From positions 62,001-126,000 of the forward strand of contig JAMKCH010072049.1 in NCBI GenBank assembly GCA_023653785.1: 64,000 nt of DNA, written 5' to 3'. The position numbers were made by a program, and so were the translations under genes. Of the stretch, positions 48,143 to 58,449 are shown in pieces; position 1 is the first letter of the stretch, and every line of letters starts with the position of its first letter. The notes beneath the pieces are model-generated. The model had not been told where the DNA came from. It ran no database searches and worked only from the letters and a program-made list of their open reading frames with translations. The DNA is from Ophioderma brevispina (taxonomy: Eukaryota > Echinodermata > Ophiuroidea > Amphilepidida > Ophiodermatidae).

Positions 48143-48680
48143 TGACATAGTGACGGATGTTGAATTTTCCCTATACTAAAGCGTTATTCAGCATCCGTCA
48201 TTCTGGAATACAAATATCGGCGTTTTCCGAACATCCATCAAACCAACGTGTGTCATCGCGAATCTTCTCAATTTGGTTTATTACATAATGACGCATGTTG
48301 AGTGGATTGCCGAGATTCACTGCTTTGAGCTGTAAATATAATATAAATTTCTAGTAATAGCAATATTTATAAATTAATTACATATTTGGCTTGTGTCAGT
48401 TATAAATTTAAGATGAGAATATTTACTAACAAAAGTATTTAAAAAGCCCTGGTGGGAAATCAAGTATCCATTTCTATGACAGAGGGTCAACATCCGTCAC
48501 TTTGTAATACACCAAAGTCTCTGTTATGCAACATACGTCAAAATTGCCAAATTTCTAATTAAGATTATTAATTAAGTGCTTGCAAGCTTCGACGCTTGGC
48601 ATATTTTAAGACATTGATATTTAATACCATTCCCTTAATTTCGTAAAAACTATAACAAATTCAACCTCCGTCACTATGTA
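48143..48680. mobile_element. MITE with nested internal inverted repeats
   Basis: The outer ends are TGACATAGTGACGGATGTTGA (48143) and the inverted TCAACCTCCGTCACTATGTA (48661-48680). Inside are further copies: TTACATAATGACGCATGTTGAG (48291-48312), the inverted GGTCAACATCCGTCACTTTGTAA (48485-48508), and weaker inverted forms near 48196 and 48533. The element is about 540 bases with no ORF. Confidence 0.7.
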
Positions 48681-48689
48681 ATACACCCG

Positions 48690-49460
48690 ACGACATAAGT
48701 TGTTGATATGACCTATCTCTAGCAATTTAGACACAAAATGGGCATTTCGAATTTGGAAAAAAATGACAGATAGTGCCTCTTGTTTAATTGGAATTTCACT
48801 TAGAAATTGGAAATATCTTCATAAAATTCTCCACTTAAAATGAAGAAATTAAAAAGGGAGACTCGATGTTCATTACATTCACATGGTCAATAGGTCAATA
48901 AAATTGAAAATAAATATTTGTTAACTATTTTAAATTTTTTATCATTTATTGTTTTCATTCTGTAGATTTGGCTTTCAATCAGTGATATGCGTATATTAAA
49001 ACAGTCTAAAATCAAGAAGGTCTTCATTTGTTTTTGACTCAACCAGAACCAACCGCACAATTTTTCCCGAATTCCTGCAAAAAGTGCATTGTGGCAAGAC
49101 AACCCCTGGACGATGTTGACTGTAAGTCGTTCTGCTAAAATTATTTTAAAATAAACTGTAATCTACAATTAGCTAACCATAAAGGCGACGCTGAACTTTC
49201 AATTTTGCAAAAAAGCGAAGTGGACAAGTGGTCACTGAACATCAGCTATCTTAACAATTTTAAAGAATTGCATTATTCCACACCAGTACCCAAACCTTAC
49301 ATTTCCAATAAATTGGCCAATTTAGGAATTCAAATGCTACATAGATTCACTATAAATTGCTCTTGTACTCTTTACCACAATAATTACATAACAATAAACT
49401 AATAACAACAATGGTTGCACTAAATCAGCACTGATTTCAATCTAAAGGACTGATGTCAAC
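48690..49460. other. Upstream region of the LRR gene
   Basis: AT-rich sequence with no protein-like ORF. It must contain the promoter and 5' UTR of the gene starting at 49461, unless there is a distant 5' exon. No unambiguous TATA box or initiator was picked out. Confidence 0.4.
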
Positions 49461-52400
49461 ATGGCCACGTGGATTTGTAGTCTTATATATCCTTTGAAAC
49501 TGTCTCTATTTGTTTTAGTGCTTGTTTTTAACAATGATATTGCACTGAACAGAATGGTTGCTGCTGGCCTATGGGTAGAACCATCATGGAAGGTTACCGA
49601 TAACCCTACACAACCGTGCACTATTGGCAGCAGAAATACTAGCGAGCCAATTCTTACCCTGCAAGGTAACACTCATTACACATGCACTATTCGAGTTACT
49701 TCTTTATCAGGTTTGTATACATATCTACAAGTACCTAGCCAAATATCTTCTGGTGAGACGTTTTCCCTCTATGTTGAAAGAGAAGATGACTTGTTAAAGT
49801 GTCCGAATAAGTATGTGGTGATAGCAGGACAAAATGACACGTGCAGTGTTGGTTTCATGCTCCAACATCTTCCGATGCTGGTAAATCTTCAAGGAAATGT
49901 AACTATAGAGGTCGGAGAGGAGTTAGCACCAGGATCGCATCCCGAGTGCGCAGAATTGGTTAACAATAATCAGTCTGATTCAGAATTCCGTGTCTCGGTC
50001 TGCAAAAACGTCAAAGGATACATTGACAAAATAACATGTAAAAACAATGGCCATTTTCAAGGACAGTGTAGGCTTGATTTTACATCAAACTGTGAAGCCA
50101 CTCTTGCTTACAGAGAAGTTATGTTTGTATGTAAAATTGATATGCTGCAAAGTCAACGCTTTATGGTTATCTACCCCTCTCCTGTGACGGTGTTAGACCT
50201 GTCTTATAATAATCTAGCAAATATTGCCATGAAATCATTTGAAGGTCTGTCCACTATACAAGTACTGAATCTCCAAGGCAACCAATTGAATAAACTACAT
50301 GTCGGCGTATTTAAAGGTCTGTTTGACCTAAAGGAGCTTCATTTAAACAATAACAAACTGATAGCAGTTGAGAAAGGAACATGTAATAGTTTATTCAATC
50401 TTAGGGCACTTTTACTCCAAGACAACCACCTTTTGAAGTTAGACGTTGGTGTATTTAAAGATTTGAGCAAACTTATCATCCTAAATCTTGCCAGCAACAA
50501 GTTGGGTTCATTGCCAGAGAAATTTTCTTTGGGCCTTGCAAGTTTGAATAAATTGTACTTGAATGGAAATGAATTAGTTCATTTGAATGCAAGCGTCTTT
50601 CAGGGTTTAGGGTCGCTAAATATCTTGAATCTGGAAAACAACGTGTTAAGTAAATTACCAGCGGGTTTTTTTCAGGATTTACAAACTCTTGATGAATTAC
50701 ATCTTGGTCACAACCAGTTGAATCTATTGAATGCTAGGTTGTTTGTCGGATTATCTGGTCTATTATTCCTTTCACTTGAAAACAATAAGCTGTATACCCT
50801 GCCAGATGGTTTGTTTGAGGGATTAGAAAATCTCATTGAATTATATCTTACTGATAATCAGTTGGCAACATTAAATGCCGGTATGTTTGACAATTTGACA
50901 AAATTAATTCTACTTGATCTTGGTAGTAATGACTTGACAGCGGTGTCATTACGATTGTTTAAGGCGGTACGAAATATACATACACTTGTATTTAACGGAA
51001 ATCAGTTGCATCGCTTAGATAGTGTTGTCTTTCAAGGTTTGAACAGGTTGTATATTCTTGGACTTGAAAACAACAACCTGAAGACACTACCAGTGGGATT
51101 ATTTTGGGGATTAGAAATTCTTAATGAATTATATCTTGGTCATAATCAGTTGGATCTATTGGATGCTAGGTTGTTTCTCGGATTATCTGGTCTGTCTATC
51201 CTTTCACTTGAAAACAATACGCTCAATACCCTTCCGATAGGATTGTTTAACGGATTACAAAATCTTAATAAATTGTATCTTGGTCATAACCAGTTACATA
51301 TATTGGATTCTAGGATGTTTTACGGATTATCTGGTCTGTCGTTTCTTGCACTTGACAATAATGAGCTGAGTACTATGCCAGAAGGTTTGTTTGAGGGATT
51401 AGAAAATCTCATTCAACTATACATTGGTTATAATCAGCTGACAACGTTGAATGCCAGTATGCTTGACAGTTTGACAAAATTAACTGTACTTCATATCGGT
51501 AATAATTACTTGACAGCGGTGCCATTGGGGTTGTTTAAGGAGGTACAATATTTACAGACACTATTATTACATGGAAATCAATTGCAGCGCTTGGATAATG
51601 ATATCTTCCAAGGTTTGAACAGGTTGTATATGCTTGAAATTGGAAAAAACCGGCTGAACACGCTACCGTTGGGATTATTTTGGGGATTAGAAATTCTTAA
51701 TGAATTATATCTTGGTCATAATCAGTTACGTATATTGGATTCTGGATTGTTTTACGGGTTGTCTGGTCCATCTTTGCTTGGACTTAACAACAATGAACTG
51801 AGCACTATGCCAGAAGGTCTGTTTGAGGGATTAGAAAATCTCATTGAAATATACCTTAATGACAATAAGTTGACAAAATTGAATGCCGGCATGTTTGACA
51901 ATTTGAGAAAATTAACTCTACTTCATATTGGTTTTAATAACTTGACAGCGGTGTCATTGGGATTGCTTAAGGCGGTTCGAAATTTACACACACTGTCCTT
52001 TGATGAAAATCAATTACATCACTTGGATATTAGAGTCTTTCACGGGTTGAACAGGTTGTATATGCTTCTACTCAGGAGCAATAAACTGAACACTCTTCCG
52101 GAAGGATTGTTTGGGAGTTTGGAAAATCTTCATAGACTTTATCTTACAGATAATCAGTTAGTTACATTGGATGCTAGTTTGTTTCACGGATTGTCTAAGC
52201 TAGCCGTACTCAATATTGCCGGCAATTACTTAACGGCTTTACATGTTAAACTGTTTTTGGGTTTAGATGATCTTCTAATACTGGATATATACGGTAATCA
52301 ATTAGCTAATTTGAATATTAGTACCTTTCATGGGCTGAGCAAGTTATATTTCCTTGGACTCGCGCACAACAAGCTGACTACACTACCAACAGGATTGTTT

Positions 52401-53423
52401 TGGGGTTTAGAAAATCTTCATGAACTACATCTTTATGATAATCAGTTAGGTATATTAGATGCTGGTTTGTTTCACGGATTGTCTAAGCTATCTGGACTTG
52501 ATATTGGCACCAATTTCTTTGCTGCTTTAAATGATCAACAGTTTTGGGGTTTAGAAAATCTGCATGCACTGAAAATATACAAAAGTCAATTAGCTACATT
52601 TGATATTGGTATTTTTTATGGCCTGAAAAAGTTATCTATCCTTGACCTTCAAAACAACAAGTTGACTACACTGCCAGTAGGTTTGTTTTGGGGTTTAGAA
52701 AATCTAAATACACTGCTCATGTACGGAAATCAATTAGCTACATTGGATATTGGTATCTTTCATGGCCTGAAAAAGTTATCTATCCTTGACCTTCAAAACA
52801 ACAAGTTGACTACACTGCCAGTAGGTTTGTTTTGGGGTTTAGAAAATCTTCATAGAGTATATTTTGATGATAACCAGTTAGATACAATAAATGGTAGCTT
52901 GTTTTACGGATTGTCTAGGCTAACTCTACTTAATTTTGCTAACAATTCCCTGTCAGTTGTACATGTTAAACTATTTTGGTGTTTAGAAAATCTGCAAAAA
53001 CTGTCTATGCATGGAAATCAATTAGCAAAATTGGATATTGGTATCTTTCATTGCTTGAACAAGTTATCTCTCCTTTTCCTTGGAAATAACAGGCTGACTT
53101 CACTGCCAGTAGGATTGTTTTGGGGTTTAGAAAATCTTCATGAACTACATCTTGAGAGTAACCTGTTAATTACGTTAAATGTTAGTTTGTTTTCCGGATT
53201 ATCTAGGCTAACTCTACTTAATATTGCCAACAATTCATTGACGGCTTCATTTCAATTATTTTGGGGTTTAGAAAATCTACATACAATAGTTTGTGTAAAA
53301 ATTAAATTAGCTATATTGAATATTGGTATTTTTGGCAATTTAAGAAGACTAACTATACTTAATCTTTGTGAAAATTACTTGACAGAATTGCCTGGTACAC
53401 TGTTCGGGAAATTAGAAATCTAA
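49461..53423 (+). CDS. Secreted/ectodomain protein with 45 leucine-rich repeats (LRR-GPCR ectodomain)
   Basis: One uninterrupted 1320-codon frame. The start ATG sits in a good context (CAACATGGC). Residues 1 to about 28 form a signal peptide (hydrophobic LSLFVLVLVF). Residues 30-241 are Cys-rich (Cys 53, 75, 114, 128, 163, 181, 193, 203, 211, 224). The C53/C75 and C114/C128 pairs with ILTLQGNTHYTC-type spacing look CUB-like. From residue 242 there are 45 LRRs (44 of 24 residues, one of 23) of the typical extracellular form LxxLxLxxNxLxxLxxGLFxGLxx. Odd and even repeats alternate (GHNQLxxLDA and NNxLxTLPxGLF). The stop at 53421-53423 arises because the recurrent TTAGAAAATCT has lost one A. The LRR reading continues out of frame, followed by an LRR cap and a 7TM domain. 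The ORF is therefore either the 5' part of a giant LRR receptor of the LGR/GRL101 type or, as it stands, a soluble LRR protein. No introns are visible. The ligand is unknown. Confidence 0.85.
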   Translation: MATWICSLIYPLKLSLFVLVLVFNNDIALNRMVAAGLWVEPSWKVTDNPTQPCTIGSRNTSEPILTLQGNTHYTCTIRVTSLSGLYTYLQVPSQISSGETFSLYVEREDDLLKCPNKYVVIAGQNDTCSVGFMLQHLPMLVNLQGNVTIEVGEELAPGSHPECAELVNNNQSDSEFRVSVCKNVKGYIDKITCKNNGHFQGQCRLDFTSNCEATLAYREVMFVCKIDMLQSQRFMVIYPSPVTVLDLSYNNLANIAMKSFEGLSTIQVLNLQGNQLNKLHVGVFKGLFDLKELHLNNNKLIAVEKGTCNSLFNLRALLLQDNHLLKLDVGVFKDLSKLIILNLASNKLGSLPEKFSLGLASLNKLYLNGNELVHLNASVFQGLGSLNILNLENNVLSKLPAGFFQDLQTLDELHLGHNQLNLLNARLFVGLSGLLFLSLENNKLYTLPDGLFEGLENLIELYLTDNQLATLNAGMFDNLTKLILLDLGSNDLTAVSLRLFKAVRNIHTLVFNGNQLHRLDSVVFQGLNRLYILGLENNNLKTLPVGLFWGLEILNELYLGHNQLDLLDARLFLGLSGLSILSLENNTLNTLPIGLFNGLQNLNKLYLGHNQLHILDSRMFYGLSGLSFLALDNNELSTMPEGLFEGLENLIQLYIGYNQLTTLNASMLDSLTKLTVLHIGNNYLTAVPLGLFKEVQYLQTLLLHGNQLQRLDNDIFQGLNRLYMLEIGKNRLNTLPLGLFWGLEILNELYLGHNQLRILDSGLFYGLSGPSLLGLNNNELSTMPEGLFEGLENLIEIYLNDNKLTKLNAGMFDNLRKLTLLHIGFNNLTAVSLGLLKAVRNLHTLSFDENQLHHLDIRVFHGLNRLYMLLLRSNKLNTLPEGLFGSLENLHRLYLTDNQLVTLDASLFHGLSKLAVLNIAGNYLTALHVKLFLGLDDLLILDIYGNQLANLNISTFHGLSKLYFLGLAHNKLTTLPTGLFWGLENLHELHLYDNQLGILDAGLFHGLSKLSGLDIGTNFFAALNDQQFWGLENLHALKIYKSQLATFDIGIFYGLKKLSILDLQNNKLTTLPVGLFWGLENLNTLLMYGNQLATLDIGIFHGLKKLSILDLQNNKLTTLPVGLFWGLENLHRVYFDDNQLDTINGSLFYGLSRLTLLNFANNSLSVVHVKLFWCLENLQKLSMHGNQLAKLDIGIFHCLNKLSLLFLGNNRLTSLPVGLFWGLENLHELHLESNLLITLNVSLFSGLSRLTLLNIANNSLTASFQLFWGLENLHTIVCVKIKLAILNIGIFGNLRRLTILNLCENYLTELPGTLFGKLEI

Positions 53424-55238
53424 ACGAACTAGATCTCAGCATAAATCGATTGGTAAACATTAAATGATGACATTTTTTATGGCGTATCTGAGCTGACCTG
53501 GCTTAGTCTTAGGTACAATTTCTTGATTTCATTGCCAGTGGTTTTGTTTGCTGAGTTTACAAAATCTCTATAGACTGAACTTGGAGAAACGATATTTACA
53601 TTGCCGGTAGGGGATGTTCCAAGATTTGGGCAGGCTAACTTACCTTGATCTTAAAGAAAACGAGTTGAATGCATTGCCAAGTGAGTTATTTAGATCACTG
53701 CAAAAACTGCAAACGCTGTCCCTTGCGTACAACCAACTGACCATGCTGCACTCGGATATGTTTCATGGTTCGAAAAAGTTACGAGTATGCTTACTGAATC
53801 AGAATAAATTGACCAAATTGCCCCGTATTTATTTATGGATTAGACAATTTAAAAGTTATAGACATCGGCAACAACCAAATCCACGGATAACCTCTGGTAC
53901 ATTTCGTGGATTGATCAGTTTGGAAATAGTTCTATTACGCCAATGAAATAACATTGCTTGGATTTCTCTCTTTAATGAAACACTCAAACTATCTGTGATA
54001 GCTCTTTCTCACAACAAACTAAACAATATTCCGTGTGTGGCAAATTTAAACTTTTTTAAACCAACTTTCAATAGATCACAATGCACTGATAGAATTAACA
54101 TCCGATTCTTTTCTGGGTCTGCCAAGAAACGCAATGTTGCATACAAGTCAACATGAGATATGTGAGTGTTATGCCCCTCTTCTGGTATAAAATGCAGTGC
54201 GTCTAACAAACAGATCGCCTTATCTTACATGCGATAGACTTCTATCAGATCGTTTTCTAGGGGGGAATAAGGTGGGTCCCATTGGTTTTAATGCGATGGA
54301 GGAAATTCGCTTGGTTTTACTTTGAAAATGAATAAAAGAAAAGTGAAATGGTCAGATCAATTACTTGGCCATCTGCTTTGGTCTGATTTACTACTGGGGG
54401 TAATATCTGGTTTCATTCATTCTCTGATATTTACGTCGGAGAGAACTTCCCCATGCAATCTCAAGACTGGAGACTGGTATCGCCTGTAGAATATCTGGTG
54501 CCATATCAATAACATCCATTGAAGCTATCAGTTTTTGTCTTGTACTTGGGTTATCATTGACAGATTTATTTCAATCAGGTCCCGTACTTCTAAACTAAAA
54601 GAATAGGCAGCAAATTAGTGATAGTGATCTCTATACTGGCAGGGACTATTTCACTAGCTTTGGGAATAATTCCATCTATCTTAGCTGGGGTGAATTTCAA
54701 ATTTTATGATAACTCCCATGTCTGTATTGGCCTCCCACTGGCTTTAACTAAAACATTTTCCAACACTGAGCACGTAATACTAGAACAACAGAACCTTCCG
54801 AAAAATGTTGATTTCATTAATGTTCATTATACTATCCAATTCGAGGGTTTTAAAACAGGTTTGTATTTCTCGTCTGCATTGTTCCTTGGCTTGAACTTTG
54901 AATTATACTGTGTAATACTCCTTTGTTATATCGAGATGGTACGAGCTATAAAGAAGTCATCAAAACAGTCTGGACGCACCCGCGACTTGAAAGAGCAGAT
55001 CACGCTCACTACAAAAGTAACAACCATAATAGCCACAGACTTCTGCTGCTGGTTTCCAATTATTGTCCTTGGCGTTCTTGTCCAATTGAGAGTAATTAGC
55101 CTGCCTCCATCAGTTTATGCTTGGTTAGTGACATTTGTTTTGCCAATCAATTCCGCAATCAATCCTTATTTGTACACGATTGCAGAGATTATTTCAATTT
55201 ACAGGAAGAAGCGGTCCAACGGTCCAACCGTGAAATAA
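53424..55238 (+). pseudogene. Frameshifted 3' part: about ten LRRs, LRR cap and LGR-type 7TM domain
   Basis: Continues the LRR gene but in shifting frames. About ten further LRRs are readable (for example ELDLSINRLVNI, LTYLDLKENELNALPSELF in 53614-53946, VIDIGNNQIHGITSGTF). EICECY near 54155-54172 starts an LRR C-terminal cap. The receptor part then reads GNSLVLL (TM1, about 54300), LLWSDLLLGVIS (TM2, about 54380-54420), ACRISGAISITSIEA (TM3, about 54495), and IDRFISI at 54556-54576 in place of the DRY motif. From 54618 to 55238 one frame holds TM4 to helix 8: CIGLPL in loop 2, CCWFPI in TM6, NSAINPYLY in TM7 and a basic tail. CIGLPL and NSAINPYLY fit the relaxin-receptor/GRL101 branch of LGRs. 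At least eight frame changes or stops are seen. Either the 3' end is decaying or the assembly has indel errors. 54618 is not a true start. Confidence 0.75.
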
Positions 55239-55239
55239 C

Positions 55240-57318
55240 CAAAATTAGTACAGAGAAAGATACTTCTAGAAAATATGCAACGTAGAATTTATAGGGTGTA
55301 TTATGCTCTCTATCACTGTGCAAATATAAAATGTAAAATCTTGTCAAAATGATAAACAGAGACATTTCACCAAAATTCACCAAAACCTCAATTTCGACAA
55401 AATGTCACTTACGTTGGTCTAGCATTCAGCCGACGATATCCCTTAACTGCATTTAATTGCACTTTTCAAAATCACGAAGCGGACCTTGCCTTGTTTTTAG
55501 GGGAAAATTGTCCCTAGATCTAACAAGAAAAATAACGCCCTTGCGGTGATCGTCACGTTGGTAGTCACCCCGGTAGTCACTCACAGCTGTTTTAGATAAT
55601 TACGAATGTATGTCTTATTTCAATGAAAAATTGGCATTTTTGCAGATATTGAATTACTATAATAATAGATTTATGAAACACCCCATGCTAGAGTCCACCC
55701 CAGTCAGATTAACATTCCACAGAAGATACAGAGATAGTATGTGACTTAATTAAAAACCACTTTTTTCATTAAAGTAGATATTCATATATACGTAGTGGTA
55801 TAAAAATAATGCTTTAAGTGGTTCAGACTTCAACCCTACATTTTCGCTAATTTTTCTAGCGTCGTCAGCGATGGTGGAACTGTGAATACTTTTTGTGCTA
55901 CAGACGAGATCCTGTGATATTCCCGTTTTTCCCCCCCATACACATCAAGGAATGACTGTTATAATAGGTAACATCTTAACTCCGATTTTTGCACTCAGTA
56001 TTCTTCTATCACAAATATCCTCATCTAAGGATAAGCCTGAGAAAGATTTCTTTTGTAACAAAAATTTTTAAAATATATTATTTCCTTAAATGAAGGAAAT
56101 AGGAAATCAGCCTATGGTTTTATATTGAAATGTAAGCATATAAAAATCACTTTTACGGCATTTCTGTGACAGAAAAAGTTGATGCCTCAAAATCTCTCTT
56201 GAACCTTAAAGATGTTTGATATTGCTCCGCAAATATGCCTTATATGGAATACTTCGGAGAACCTTGCTTTGAGATGTTGCACCTCGCCGACCTTGCAATA
56301 TACGAAATTACAAAGTTTACATACATGCTTTTGAATCGAACTTCTTGAAGCACTTCCTTTCTTAATCATTTGAGAGTGAGCGCTGATCCTTACCTGTAAC
56401 TTTGATATCAAGGATCGTAAATACATGTTATCCAGAGATTTTTATAAACAGAATTTAAGATTAACCTAAAATATTATAAGTCAATTACCAGTTGATGGTA
56501 CTGTTTGGTCTAATAATAACTACCATTTACTTCTTCGAGAAAAATGGGACACATCCCAAATCCACGCGCGCTAAGATTTTATGCGTCTAATGCACGAGCT
56601 GACGATGTTCTGGGATATCTAAAGATGCATTTTTATATTCGAGGGTCGCCTGCCGAATCACAACGAAGAAAGTGCTTTTTTCCGTGCCGTAAGTTTTTAG
56701 TTGTAATGGCTTGGGCGGTAAACCTCTAAGTCCACAAGTGAGCTCGCGATTCAGATGGCCGTCCGACCTCTAGCCTTTATTAATTAACTAGCGGGCGGCC
56801 GCGCTCTCGCGGGCTCCGCTAGCTAATGACGGGAGCGCATCACTGAAATCGGGGAGCGATCACTGAACTGAAAGCGATCACTGATACTAGAGCGACACCA
56901 AACCCCGATTCCAACACTTTCAAATACTCAAATTCCTTTAGTTTCTCCCGTCATATTCTGTAGCTCGTGTAACTACCATTTTGGAAAATTTCAATATTTA
57001 ATCCCGTTACTATTATAACTTCCGTACATTTTAGTCATTTTCTCAAAACTCTCCCGTGTCATAACCCGTAGTTTCCTTCATACCAGAATCAAGCGAATAA
57101 CATGACCGATGACGCTTATTGAGTCATTAACCCGTTGTCGTAGTTCTCCTTTTCGAATAATCAAACGTTTTTATTTCATCCATTATATTTTTAGTGTTTA
57201 ACCTTTTTATCTCAGACGTAACTCACCATGTGCTAACTCGTAAGTTCGGTTATTGCCCATTTTTTTCTCACAACTCCTTCAACTCCCATATAAATTTCCC
57301 GTCAACCCGCAGTTTATA
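55240..57318. other. Unassigned AT-rich sequence
   Basis: No gene recognised. A possible polyadenylation region for the upstream gene would lie at its left end. At 56829-56897 the unit GGGAGCGATCACTGAA is repeated about four times in degenerate form, beside a GC-rich patch (56785-56825). The small ORFs present have no domain. Confidence 0.45.
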
Positions 57319-57319
57319 A

Positions 57320-57972
57320 TCCTCCTCTGGTTTCCTCCTTCCATTTTTCTTTCTTTTTCTCTGTATCCCTCAACATTCCCCTCCACATTAAATGCGTTAT
57401 CTCTCTCATATTCCGTCTCCCTCAACCATCTCTCCCTCTCTCTTCCTCTCTCTCTCTTCTTTCAGCACGTTCTGTAATGACCTATCCTCTCCCCCTCCTC
57501 TCTTACATTTCCCCTTCTACAAAGTACGGTTCTCTATCCTCCGTCACCCAAGACCTTACAAATGACTTTTTACTCTGTCCCCCCCTTTCTCCTTTTCTTT
57601 TATTTCCTTCTTCTCTTTTTGCCATGTTTGTTTTGTACTTCATTTCTCTTTTTTTCTTCTTTGTCTCTCATTCTGTCTCCCTCTCCCTCTCTCGCTCCTC
57701 TCATATCTCTGTCCATTATTCTTTCTCTTGTTTTTTCCCCGATCTCTTCTCTATCTTTCTGTATGATAACTCTCCCCTCTCTCCTTTCTATAGGCCTATC
57801 CCTAAACATTTTTCCTCTACAAATTCCGTTTTCTCTCTTATCCATCTCTCTTCTTTAACCACCTATCCCTATCTCTTTCTCCCTCTCTGTCGCTCTTTCT
57901 CTCTCTATCTCTCTCTCTTTTCAACATTTGCCCTCTAGACCAAATTCGGCCTACGTTTTCTGTCGCATTCGG

Positions 57973-58034
<62 letters not shown>

Positions 58035-58250
58035 CCCTCTCACCTCTTTCTCTCCCTCCCTCCCCTCTCACCTCTTTCTCTCCCTCCCCTCTCACCTCTT
58101 TCTCTCCCTCCCTCCCCTCTCACCTCTTTCTCTCCCTCCCCATCTCTTCCCTCCTCCCCTCTCTCTCCCTCCCCTCTCACCTCTTTCTCTCCCTCCCTCC
58201 CCTCTCTCCCTCTCTTCCCCATCCCCCTCCCCTCTCTCTTTCTCTCTAAT
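57320..58250. repeat. Long C/T-rich (polypyrimidine) tract
   Basis: About 930 bases with very few purines on the plus strand. It includes a perfect (CT)29 run at 57973-58030 and a minisatellite of CCCTCCCCTCTCACCTCTTT type (58031-58245, unit about 27-31 bases). Open frames on both strands (for example 57477-57938, 57928-58410 plus and 57838-58095 minus) are Ser/Leu/Pro or Arg/Glu/Gly low complexity and are not genes. Confidence 0.95.
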
Positions 58251-58309
58251 CACATACACACACACACACACACACATATATAGATATATATATATATATT
58301 ATATATATA

Positions 58310-58353
<44 letters not shown>
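58251..58353. repeat. (CA)n then (TA)n microsatellites
   Basis: CA repeats from about 58251 to 58276, then TA repeats to 58353 with a few interruptions. On the minus strand these lie just beyond the 3' end of the reverse-transcriptase relic. Confidence 0.95.
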
Positions 58354-58356
<3 letters not shown>

Positions 58357-58449
58357 ACACCCTTTCCCTCAGCCGGTTTCACGGTTTGGTTTCACGGTTT
58401 GGTAAACTGAAAAACTCCAATGGAGCATCACTCAGTGTGAGGAAGAGGT

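Noticed and set aside
54618..55238. Independent 206-codon gene
   Set aside because: It begins in the middle of a 7TM domain (TM4) without an ATG, and TM1-TM3 are readable upstream in other frames, so it is part of the LRR receptor.
57477..58410. Overlapping ORFs of up to 160 codons on both strands
   Set aside because: They translate the CT-rich tract (Ser/Leu/Pro or Arg/Glu/Gly) and have no domain.
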